Below the pieces are notes generated by a model, which worked only from the letters and a program-made list of their open reading frames with translations, did no database searches and was not told the DNA's origin. Position numbers and translations under genes: made by a program. Source: Clostridia bacterium (GTDB taxonomy: Bacteria; Bacillota; Clostridia; Acetivibrionales; JAFADI01). Taken from it: DNA of 64,000 bases. The first letter of the stretch is position 1. Each line of letters starts with the position of its first letter. Location: contig JAOAAU010000007.1 in assembly GCA_026418695.1 (NCBI GenBank), positions 47,818-111,817 of the forward strand, in the 5' to 3' direction. Shown here piece by piece: positions 9,590-17,980 of this stretch.

Positions 9590-10354
9590 TTATTTTTTAT
9601 ATCCTAATCTATTTGAAATTTTAAATGCAATGTTGGAAACCAACTCACCAAATTCTTGGTCCTTTTCTTTTGTCACAACCGATGCCGGGCCTGAAATACT
9701 AAGCGCTGCAATGACCTTCCCCCTGTAGTCCAATACAGGAGCAGCAATGCACCGGATTCCTTCATCGTGTTCCTCGTCATCGATCGACCAACCTGTGATC
9801 CTTACTTTTTTAATCTGTCGGATTAATTCGCTTCTGTCTGTCAGAGTATTGTCCGTCAGTCTTGTTAAACTGCAATTGGAAACAATTCTGTCCAACTCAT
9901 CATCAGTAAGCCCTGATAATAAACTTTTCCCAAGTGCCGAGCAGTAAACCGGGATTCTTCGGCCAATCTGAGAATACAGCCGGATGTTGCTTACCACATC
10001 TACTTTCTCGATATAGATGGCATCCGCGCCCTCTAGAATTGCCAAATGGGTGGTAAGATTGAGTTTTGAAGTCAACTCCCACAAATAGGGCCTTGCTTCG
10101 GTCTTGAGCTCTACATTACTCAAATGTACACTGCTTAACTCAACCATCTTCAGCCCGATTTTATATAATCCATTGTTGGAAATCTTCTCAATGTATCCTC
10201 TTTCAGCCAAGGCTGAGAGGATTCGATGAACCGTACTTTTATGAAGGCTGAGCCTGTTCCCGATCTCGGTAACACCCAGTCCTTCCTTTTCAGTTGCAAG
10301 TAGTTCAAGAATATCTAATGCTCTTTCAATAACCTGAATCGATTTTTCTGACAT
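9590..10354 (-). CDS. IclR family transcriptional regulator
   Basis: MSEKSIQVIERALDILELLATEKEGLGVTEIGNRLSLHKSTVHRIL wHTH and IclR effector domain. The ORF-track start at 10459 would cover a good promoter, so ATG 10354 is preferred. Confidence 0.9.
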   Translation of the reverse strand: MSEKSIQVIERALDILELLATEKEGLGVTEIGNRLSLHKSTVHRILSALAERGYIEKISNNGLYKIGLKMVELSSVHLSNVELKTEARPYLWELTSKLNLTTHLAILEGADAIYIEKVDVVSNIRLYSQIGRRIPVYCSALGKSLLSGLTDDELDRIVSNCSLTRLTDNTLTDRSELIRQIKKVRITGWSIDDEEHDEGIRCIAAPVLDYRGKVIAALSISGPASVVTKEKDQEFGELVSNIAFKISNRLGYKK

Positions 10355-10364
10355 ACCATCTCTC

Positions 10365-10391
10365 GTTTCGCATTGTGATACAGCGTTTCGT
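10365..10391 (-). promoter_or_regulatory. Predicted autoregulatory operator of the iclR-family gene
   Basis: GTTTCG-CATTG-TGATAC-AGC-GTTTCGT: same half-site spacing as 9409-9435. Confidence 0.62.
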
Positions 10392-10399
10392 ATACTAAT

Positions 10400-10428
10400 A
10401 TTATATTCCATAATTCCATATTTATCAA
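10400..10428 (-). promoter_or_regulatory. Sigma-A type promoter of the iclR-family gene
   Basis: On the minus strand TTGATA-N17-TATAAT. Confidence 0.7.
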
Positions 10429-10465
10429 GTCTTACAATAAATTTATCGCAGATCAACAAGCACTC

Positions 10466-10786
10466 TTATAAAAACTCTCTCCTGATCGGAGTAAAGACAT
10501 CCAGAATCACTGAATCTTCAAGAGCTACCACTCCATGGGGGGTGCTGCTGGGAGCATAAAAACTGTCGCCCTGCTTTAATATCTTTTTTTCATTGCCAAT
10601 GGTCACTTCAAAGCTTCCTTTGACGATATAGGAAACCTGTTCATGGACATGGGAATGGATTTCTCCGATACCGTCCTTCTTGAAGATCACTTCTACCATC
10701 ATCAGAGAACCGCCATAGCCGAGAATTTTTCTCGAAATTTTCTCTTCTAGCTTTTTCACTTTCACTTGATCACTATCAACAAACAT
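10466..10786 (-). CDS. Cupin domain protein
   Basis: EIHSHVHEQVSYIVKGSFEVTIGNEKKILKQGDSFYAPSSTPHGVVAL cupin motifs; RBS-like GGGTGG before ATG 10786. Confidence 0.88.
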   Translation of the reverse strand: MFVDSDQVKVKKLEEKISRKILGYGGSLMMVEVIFKKDGIGEIHSHVHEQVSYIVKGSFEVTIGNEKKILKQGDSFYAPSSTPHGVVALEDSVILDVFTPIRREFL

Positions 10787-10938
10787 TTCTATCCCACCCT
10801 CTGAAAATATTGGTTTGCTTTTATGAGACAAAGGCCCTTACATTGCAGCTATACAGCGCAACTTTTCAGGCCTGAGTCCCGCATGGATATTATTATTCTA
10901 ATTTCAAAATATCGACTTGATCCTTTATTTAGCTCCCC

Positions 10939-12234
10939 TTACTTTATGAAAAGCTTAGGTAAGAACAGTACCAAGTCAGGTACATAAGTAACAAGAAGCA
11001 ATACAGCAATCATGGTTGCATAGAATGGGAGCATGGCTCTGATCATTTTCTCAATTGAGATTTTACCGACCGCGCAGCCAACGAACAATGCTGAGCCTAC
11101 AGGAGGTGTACAAAGCCCGATTGCAAGGTTCAGGATCATAATGACACCAAAGTGAACCGGGTCAATCCCAAGCTTTGTAATCACAGGGAACAGGATCGGA
11201 GTACATATAACAATCAGCGGCGCCATGTCCATGATACAGCCAAGAACAAGAAGCAATATGTTAATCAGAAGCAAAACAACATACTTATTACTGCTTATAG
11301 ATAGAAGTGCTTCTGTTGCCAGTGCAGGAACTCTCAAGTAAGCCATAATATATCCGAACGCAGAAGCCGTAGCGATCAGCGTCATGACCATTGCCAGTGT
11401 CTTCAGGGATTTATACAATATTCCCTTCATCCTGCTCAATGGAATCTCACGGTAAACAAAGAATGTAACTATAAATGCATATACTGCTGCGATTGCTGCT
11501 GATTCAGTAGCTGTGAATATTCCCGAAAGAACACCGCCCATGATAATAACTGCAGTAAATAGACCTAGAACAGCATCTTTTGTGTGTTTGATTGCCTGCC
11601 AGAGGGTTACCTTTTCTCCTTTCGGATAGCCTCTGTTAACTGCAATGACAAAGCTGGATATCATTAGTCCCACGCCTAAAAGGATACCCGGCAGAGCGCC
11701 GGCCAGGAATAGAGCACCAACAGATACCCCCCCGGCTGCTACTGAATAGATAATCATATTATGGCTTGGAGGAATCAATACACCTTGACATGCACCTGTG
11801 ATGGTTACACCAACAGAATAGTCGGTATCATACCCCTTCTTCTTCATCATCGGTATCATGATAGAACCAATGGATGAAGCATCCGCCACTGCAGACCCGG
11901 ATATACCGCCGAAAAACATACTTGCCAAAACATTTACCAGCGCCAATCCGCCGCGGAGTCTTCCAACAATGATATTTGAAAACTCGATAAGTCTTCTTGA
12001 CATACCGCCTTCACCCATCATTTCACCAGCAATGATAAAGAATGGGATGGCTAACAGTGCAAAGGATTGAATCCCCTTTACCATCTGCTGTGAAATGATC
12101 AATAAAGGGATTTTGAGGTAAAAAGCAGTTACAATTGATGATAGTATCAATGATACTGATATCGGAACTCTTAAAACCAATAATACTGCAAACACTCCAA
12201 ATAATAACCAAATTGCTAAAGTCATATCAGGCAT
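10939..12234 (-). CDS. TRAP transporter large permease, DctM family
   Basis: Twelve-TM-like ORF with PIFLFxP-like TRAP signatures (ITGACQGVLIPPSHNMIIYSV, GLCTPPVGSALFVGCAVG); start overlaps dctQ stop. Confidence 0.93.
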   Translation of the reverse strand: MPDMTLAIWLLFGVFAVLLVLRVPISVSLILSSIVTAFYLKIPLLIISQQMVKGIQSFALLAIPFFIIAGEMMGEGGMSRRLIEFSNIIVGRLRGGLALVNVLASMFFGGISGSAVADASSIGSIMIPMMKKKGYDTDYSVGVTITGACQGVLIPPSHNMIIYSVAAGGVSVGALFLAGALPGILLGVGLMISSFVIAVNRGYPKGEKVTLWQAIKHTKDAVLGLFTAVIIMGGVLSGIFTATESAAIAAVYAFIVTFFVYREIPLSRMKGILYKSLKTLAMVMTLIATASAFGYIMAYLRVPALATEALLSISSNKYVVLLLINILLLVLGCIMDMAPLIVICTPILFPVITKLGIDPVHFGVIMILNLAIGLCTPPVGSALFVGCAVGKISIEKMIRAMLPFYATMIAVLLLVTYVPDLVLFLPKLFIK

Positions 12235-12748
12235 TGGTATGTTCACCTCCTGTAAAAATTCTTTCAAAGCTTTCGTCCTCTTTATCTATCCCAAATAAAT
12301 CCATGATGCTGTCATAGGCAATCAGTATTCCTGCAATCGGAGTAAAAATATATTCCATGGAGGAACGGAATCCGGTAGCCGGAAGGGTCGACATTAATCC
12401 ATTTTCCACCAATAACCACCCATAATAGATCAGGACCATACTAAAAACGATAGTACACACATCCGTAATCTTATTAATCACATTTTTCATCACTTTTTCA
12501 GAAAGCTTCATGGTAAAAAGTTCTATGGCGATATGCAATCTTTTCTTTACTCCGATGGCCATGGAAATCATACTGAACCAAATCATCAGTATCAAGGATA
12601 CTTCCTCTGCCCACGAAATGCTGAAACCCAGCAAGAACCTGCAGAAAACCTGAACACTTACGATTATGGTCATTGCCAGCAGCTGGACTACTCCGAAATA
12701 CCCCATGAAAATATGAATTCCGTTAAATAGTTTTTTAATTATTTTCAT
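12227..12748 (-). CDS. TRAP transporter small permease, DctQ family
   Basis: Four-TM ORF with SISWAEEVSLILMIWFSMISMAIGVKKRLHIAIELF. Confidence 0.92.
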   Translation of the reverse strand: MKIIKKLFNGIHIFMGYFGVVQLLAMTIIVSVQVFCRFLLGFSISWAEEVSLILMIWFSMISMAIGVKKRLHIAIELFTMKLSEKVMKNVINKITDVCTIVFSMVLIYYGWLLVENGLMSTLPATGFRSSMEYIFTPIAGILIAYDSIMDLFGIDKEDESFERIFTGGEHTNA

Positions 12749-12867
12749 GTCCCCATCTCCTTTCTTTATATAGCTCTATAGGAATTTTGATAGTTTCCAT
12801 AGTATTTAGCATATTGTTATATGAAGTAATAATCAATTTAAGCATTTCTCCTATTTCCAGGATTATA

Positions 12868-12901
12868 GTGTTGAAGCCAGATCTAAATCCGGCTTCAACA
12901 C
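12868..12901 (-). terminator. Stable hairpin in the dctP-dctQ intergenic region
   Basis: GTGTTGAAGCC-N12-GGCTTCAACAC, 11-bp perfect stem, no U-run. Confidence 0.55.
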
Positions 12902-12940
12902 ATTTGTAAATATATATCCTATAGGGTAGTAACAGGGAAA

Positions 12941-13999
12941 TTATTTTGTTTCCTGAATTTTCTTTATGAGGTCTGCAAAGTCCTTAGCATCGTCATAGAG
13001 AGGAGCTACTGCCTTCTGGAATTCTGCTACAGTCTTATCGTCAAGGTAAGTGATCTTACAGCCTGCTGCTTTTGCTTTCTCTTCATCTTTCTTTTCCTGT
13101 TCGATCCACTTTGCCTTCTGGAATTCAATTGCTTCCTTAGCTGCAGCCCTTATTGCTTCCTGATCTTCCTTGGAAAGCTTATCCATGGTCTGCTTGCTGG
13201 CAACGGTGATTTCAGGAACCATTGTGTGTCTGTCAACGGTGTAGTTCTTAGCAACTTCAAAGTGGCTTGCAGAAATATAGCTTGGCCAGTTGTTTTCTGC
13301 ACCGTCGATAACACCAGTCTGCAATGCACTATAAACATCTCCCATTGGCATTGGTGTCGGGGATGCGCCGAGAGCTTTTACAAGGCCCATCATCAGTTTG
13401 CTTTCCTGTACTCTTATCTTTAAACCTTTCAGATCCTCAACAGATTTGATTTCCTTCTTGGAGTTATAGAAACTTCTTGCACCGGCGTCATACCAGTTCA
13501 AGCCGACCATCTTCGCCTTTTCAACCGATTTTAACAGGTCATCACCGATCGGTCCCTGAAGAACCTTCCACATGTGTTCTCTATCCCTATAAATATATGG
13601 GAGCTGGAGAACATTGAGTTCTTTTGCAAATTCAGCTACAGGAGATACACTGATTCTTGCAAAGTCGATGGCACCAAACTGTACCTGTTCGATTACTGCT
13701 TTTTCTTGTCCTAACTGAGCGCCAAAATAAACTTCTACTTTGATACGGCCTTTCGTCTTTTCACCCACAAGTCTTGCAAATTCTTCATCCCCTAATTCGG
13801 TAGGGTATCCTTTCGGATGGATTTCAGCAAGTCTCAAAACAATCTGCTTTCCGTCCGGTTTAGGCGCTGGAGCAGCTTCCTTTGAAGCCTCTGCCTTTGC
13901 AGGTTCTGTTGACGCAGCCGGTTTGGATGCTCCACATCCAGCAAATACAGTAAGCAGTAACATGGTTGCAACCATCAGACAAACGATCTTTCTTGCCAT
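12941..13999 (-). CDS. TRAP transporter substrate-binding lipoprotein, DctP family
   Basis: Lipobox LLTVFAGCG; DctP signature GARSFYNSKKEIKSVEDLKGLKIRVQESKLMMGLVKALGASPTPMPMGDVYSALQTGVIDGAENNW. Confidence 0.95.
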   Translation of the reverse strand: MARKIVCLMVATMLLLTVFAGCGASKPAASTEPAKAEASKEAAPAPKPDGKQIVLRLAEIHPKGYPTELGDEEFARLVGEKTKGRIKVEVYFGAQLGQEKAVIEQVQFGAIDFARISVSPVAEFAKELNVLQLPYIYRDREHMWKVLQGPIGDDLLKSVEKAKMVGLNWYDAGARSFYNSKKEIKSVEDLKGLKIRVQESKLMMGLVKALGASPTPMPMGDVYSALQTGVIDGAENNWPSYISASHFEVAKNYTVDRHTMVPEITVASKQTMDKLSKEDQEAIRAAAKEAIEFQKAKWIEQEKKDEEKAKAAGCKITYLDDKTVAEFQKAVAPLYDDAKDFADLIKKIQETK

Positions 14000-14073
14000 T
14001 TCGGTTCCTCCTTTAAGTATGTTGATGCTTTAATGTTACAGCTTTGAACCGATCAATTCACTAGAGTAAATTG

Positions 14074-14105
14074 TTGTTGATATGATATTTTTGTTCTATC
14101 AACAA
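14074..14105. promoter_or_regulatory. Inverted repeat upstream of dctP (operator or hairpin)
   Basis: TTGTTGATA-N14-TATCAACAA, 9-bp perfect arms. Confidence 0.45.
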
Positions 14106-14146
14106 TTAAAAAGTGGAACTTCGACACGCCTATCACTATTTTGTGA

Positions 14147-15736
14147 TTACAGCATTTTTTTGTTTCTGTATTCAGTAGGAGTCAATCCTTCTGTTCGCTT
14201 GAATACCCTTGTAAAATAATTCGGATCGTTGTAGCCAACAAGTTCCCCAATATCTTTGATATTGATGCTAGGATCTTTTAACAGTTCTTTAGATTTATTA
14301 ATTCTAACCTCGGCAATATAATCAACAAAATTCACATTTTTGTATTGTTTGAACATTTTACTAAAATAGAAGTTGCTCAGCCCCACTATTCCCGCAGCTT
14401 CCTCCAGGCTCAATTCCCGGGTATAGTTCTGCTTGATGAATTCACAAACTTTGTCAATCAGTGCACCGGATCTACCCGTCTTCTTATCATTGATTTCGTT
14501 GATAATCCTATGAATTTCCTGACTTAAATAAGTCTTCAGTTCTCCGACCGACTCTACTATTTGAAGCTCTTCAAAGCAAGTTTTCGCATCCTTGCTGCAG
14601 GCCTTGAATTCCTTTCCTGCTGATCTAAATAAAACGATCAAGAGTTCACAAGCCCTCCAGCGTATTGCTTCCATTGATTCAAGGTTGTCTGTCATCCATT
14701 CTATGATCTCGTCCAGCAAGATATTGACTTCATCTACGCTGCAGGAGAGAATACTGTCGCACAGCTTATTTTCTTTTTCAGAAGGATATGAAACACTCTT
14801 TTTCGATTCAGTAACACAATAACGGACAATGTTGGATGTACGATTTTTGCTCCTGCATGCAGACTTAGCTTCCAGTAATGCATTATGCATACTTTCCGGT
14901 TCTGAATAATCCTGCCCAAAGCCAATAACAACACCGGCATCAACAACACCCTGAACTGCTTGATATACTTGAGACAGCAATTGATCCGAGGGTTTTCGCT
15001 GATCCATGCTTTGTGATTGTTGATACAAAACTAAAGCATAGATGGTATTGCCCATATGAGCTGCAAGGCTTTTGCAGCCAAGTTTCTCAATCTCCAGCTT
15101 CAGCTTCTCAATGCAACGTTTTTTCATCATGTCCTTTTGGAACTGTGATTGAATCGGAGCAGAGCTTTTATTGAAGTCAATATCGATCACTGCTGCAAAA
15201 CCAGCGGAGAATCCAATATTCATTACAGAAAAATATTCCGCGATTTGCTTGCCATCCATATCACCATTTAAAATGGATAAAACCAACTCTGATTCAAGAT
15301 ACTGCGTTACTTGTCCCAGCTTGCTTTCCATTTCTACTTGCCGGGATGCGCTGTTTCTCTCATTTTCTAGTGCATCAATGGTCCTGTTTACAACATCAAT
15401 GACCTGTTCATTGGTTGCCGGCTTTATAATAAAGTCCTCCACACCGATCCTTATAGCTTCCTTTGCATAGTCAAAATAGTCAAATGCCGTCAGCAAAGCG
15501 ATTCTGCATTTTGGAAAATACTGTTTGATGGTTTTTGATGCCTCAATTCCATTGATTCCCGGCATCTTGATATCCATCAACACAATGTCGGGCTGGAAGA
15601 CAGACGCCTTTCCAATCGCTTCCTTCCCATTGGAGGCCTCTTCTATGCTTCCTATACGCTTGCAGTTGTTTGTAATGATAAACTTGAGGGCATCTCTTTC
15701 AATAAATTCATCATCAACCACCAATAGCTTATACAA
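14147..15736 (-). CDS. Response regulator with AraC-type DNA-binding domain (YesN-like)
   Basis: MYKLLVVDDEFIERDALKFII receiver and C-terminal double HTH (SNFYFSKMFKQYKNVNFVDYIAEVRINKSKELL...YNDPNYFTRVFKRTEGLTPTEYR). Confidence 0.93.
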   Translation of the reverse strand: MYKLLVVDDEFIERDALKFIITNNCKRIGSIEEASNGKEAIGKASVFQPDIVLMDIKMPGINGIEASKTIKQYFPKCRIALLTAFDYFDYAKEAIRIGVEDFIIKPATNEQVIDVVNRTIDALENERNSASRQVEMESKLGQVTQYLESELVLSILNGDMDGKQIAEYFSVMNIGFSAGFAAVIDIDFNKSSAPIQSQFQKDMMKKRCIEKLKLEIEKLGCKSLAAHMGNTIYALVLYQQSQSMDQRKPSDQLLSQVYQAVQGVVDAGVVIGFGQDYSEPESMHNALLEAKSACRSKNRTSNIVRYCVTESKKSVSYPSEKENKLCDSILSCSVDEVNILLDEIIEWMTDNLESMEAIRWRACELLIVLFRSAGKEFKACSKDAKTCFEELQIVESVGELKTYLSQEIHRIINEINDKKTGRSGALIDKVCEFIKQNYTRELSLEEAAGIVGLSNFYFSKMFKQYKNVNFVDYIAEVRINKSKELLKDPSINIKDIGELVGYNDPNYFTRVFKRTEGLTPTEYRNKKML

Positions 15737-17234
15737 AGTTCTCCACTTCCTTTCCAGCAGGAATCACCATGGTAATCACTGTTCCTATTCCTACTTTGCT
15801 GCTGATCTTAAACTCGGACCTTCCACTAAAATAGTTGCCTAATCTATTCATAACATTGGTAAGTCCTATTCCGGTCGTATGTCCGGCATACATTTCTTCT
15901 TCCATGTTCATCATCCGGCGGATCTTATCCCTTGGGATTCCTACTCCATTATCAATGATTTTTACAATCACCCGGGCTCCCTTCCTGGACACTTTGATTC
16001 TCAGCTTCCCTCCGTTTTCCTTAGGCTCAAGCCCGTGGATGATGGAGTTCTCAACTAATGGCTGAATAGTGAAACATGGGATCAGGACTGCGTCCGTTTG
16101 AGTCTGGCATTTGACATCCAGCTTGATGCGCTCCCCAAAACGGTACTGCTGGATGTACATATATTCCATGGTGATATCAAGTTCCTTCTCCAGTGTCGTA
16201 CTTTTATCGGATTTTCCAAGGTTGTACCGGAATAGTGTTGACAAGGCTTGAATGAGTTTTGTTGTATTCTCCGCCTGTTCAAACATCGCCGTCCGTGAAA
16301 TGATATTCAGTGTATTAAATAAAAAATGCGGATTGATTTGGGATTGAAGTGCAAGAAACTCTGCATCCTTCAGAAGCTGCTGCATTTTTATGTTTTTCAG
16401 CTCCTCATCATGGAGCTTTCTTTCCAGGTTGGATTTCTCCGTCAAGTCCTCTACCAGCTGCTTGATGCTGACATTCATCTTGTTGAAGGAGCTTGCCAAT
16501 ATTCCAACCTCATCCGTAGATTTAACCACAACCTCCTTCACATCCAGATCACCTTTGGACATCTTCTGAGACGCTGCAGCCAGCTTTCGGATCGGTTTTG
16601 TCAAATACGCTGAAAAAATCAGAGCGAAGGCAAGACACAATACCGAGATGGCAATAATACTAACTAAAGTAATGATCTTTACATTATTCGCTTTGGGTAC
16701 GATCTGGTTGCTGAAAGCCCAATTTCCCTCCTTCAGGGTTATATACAGCAGCTGCTGAACGTATCCCTTGATGTAATCATTGATATGAACCGCATCATAA
16801 AAGGCCTTGTAATAATCCTCATCTCGTTCCATCCGCATACCGATGGCGGAATCACATCCCTCAAAATAGGAGGCGGTAGAATTTTTTATTGCATTAATCT
16901 GGAGATATGTATCCAGACTGTCTGTTTCCTTGTCTATCTCAGCAATCAGCTCATTGATCATCTTTACGCTGGCACGGTATTTATCAAGATCCTCCCGGCT
17001 CATTTCCCGGATAAATCTCTCTACATACTGCTTGTTATCGGAAATATCATTAAAGAGCTTGTTGATTTTATAATACTTACTCAGATAGTGGTAATATTTA
17101 TTCATGAAGCCGACCGTAGTCTGCTGGCTGTAAAAGCTGATCAAGCTGACAAACAAGATAATGATGGCAAAGAAAAATAGCTGCTTGTTCTTGATGGAAA
17201 GCATGTACCAGTAATCCCTGATGGTTTTGAACAT
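15729..17234 (-). CDS. YesM-type sensor histidine kinase
   Basis: TM segments, HAMP, LQSQINPHFLFNTLNIISR, IIDNGVGIPRDKI. Confidence 0.92.
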   Translation of the reverse strand: MFKTIRDYWYMLSIKNKQLFFFAIIILFVSLISFYSQQTTVGFMNKYYHYLSKYYKINKLFNDISDNKQYVERFIREMSREDLDKYRASVKMINELIAEIDKETDSLDTYLQINAIKNSTASYFEGCDSAIGMRMERDEDYYKAFYDAVHINDYIKGYVQQLLYITLKEGNWAFSNQIVPKANNVKIITLVSIIAISVLCLAFALIFSAYLTKPIRKLAAASQKMSKGDLDVKEVVVKSTDEVGILASSFNKMNVSIKQLVEDLTEKSNLERKLHDEELKNIKMQQLLKDAEFLALQSQINPHFLFNTLNIISRTAMFEQAENTTKLIQALSTLFRYNLGKSDKSTTLEKELDITMEYMYIQQYRFGERIKLDVKCQTQTDAVLIPCFTIQPLVENSIIHGLEPKENGGKLRIKVSRKGARVIVKIIDNGVGIPRDKIRRMMNMEEEMYAGHTTGIGLTNVMNRLGNYFSGRSEFKISSKVGIGTVITMVIPAGKEVENFV

Positions 17235-17249
17235 ACGCCGGTTCTCCTC

Positions 17250-17828
17250 TTATATAGGAATCCTTATTTGTACTGATGTGCCTTTACTCGGGCAGCTCAT
17301 GATGTTGACTGTTTCAGGAGAGTTAAAAAAGGCAGAAAGTCTTTTGACTGTTGAAAGTATGGTCCCGTAAAGCATATTACAGCTATTTTCATGCATGGAT
17401 TTCTCCGGTTCAAACCCGCAGCCGTTATCATTGATTTCAATATCCAGTGAGTTGTCCGTCCTTTTCACTGATATTTTAAATTCCCTCGTTCCCTCAGTGG
17501 TCTCAAAGGCATGATACAATGCATTTTCAACAAAGGTCATCAGGGTGTAATGAGGAATATAGCAAGACAATGCTTCTGTATCGATATCCATCTGATATTG
17601 CAGGGAATCCCCAAAACGCATTTTAAAAATATCGAGAAAATTTTCAACCGCTTTGATTTCTTCATTAACCGTAAGCAACTGGTTTTCTCTTGATGTTTTA
17701 TAACGGATACTGTTGATAACTTTTCCTGTATGTTTCTGAGTCTGACCGGCGTTTTCCATCGCCGCAAGTCTAGAGATACTGTTCAGATGCAACATGAGGT
17801 TATCCAGAAAGTGCTTTTTCATAACCAT
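17250..17828 (-). CDS. Minimal soluble YesM-like histidine kinase core (His_kinase and HATPase only)
   Basis: MKKHFLDNLMLHLNSISRL (H-box-like), FVENALYHAFE (N-box), DNGCGFEPE (G-box); no TM or sensor region; RBS GGGAGG before start. Confidence 0.75.
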   Translation of the reverse strand: MVMKKHFLDNLMLHLNSISRLAAMENAGQTQKHTGKVINSIRYKTSRENQLLTVNEEIKAVENFLDIFKMRFGDSLQYQMDIDTEALSCYIPHYTLMTFVENALYHAFETTEGTREFKISVKRTDNSLDIEINDNGCGFEPEKSMHENSCNMLYGTILSTVKRLSAFFNSPETVNIMSCPSKGTSVQIRIPI

Positions 17829-17936
17829 AACCTCCCTTGCCCATTTGGCTTCATTCTATCATATTCAACCAATCACCATCAACAAACTACTGTTTTTAGG
17901 GGAATATTAACAACCGCTCCAAATTATGCCCTGGTT

Positions 17937-17978
17937 CCAAAGAACAGCCCGTTAATGGATTAACGGGCTGTTCTTTGG
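17937..17978 (-). terminator. Long perfect hairpin downstream of uxaA
   Basis: CCAAAGAACAGCCCGTTAAT-GG-ATTAACGGGCTGTTCTTTGG, 20-bp perfect arms. Confidence 0.65.
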
Positions 17979-17980
17979 TA

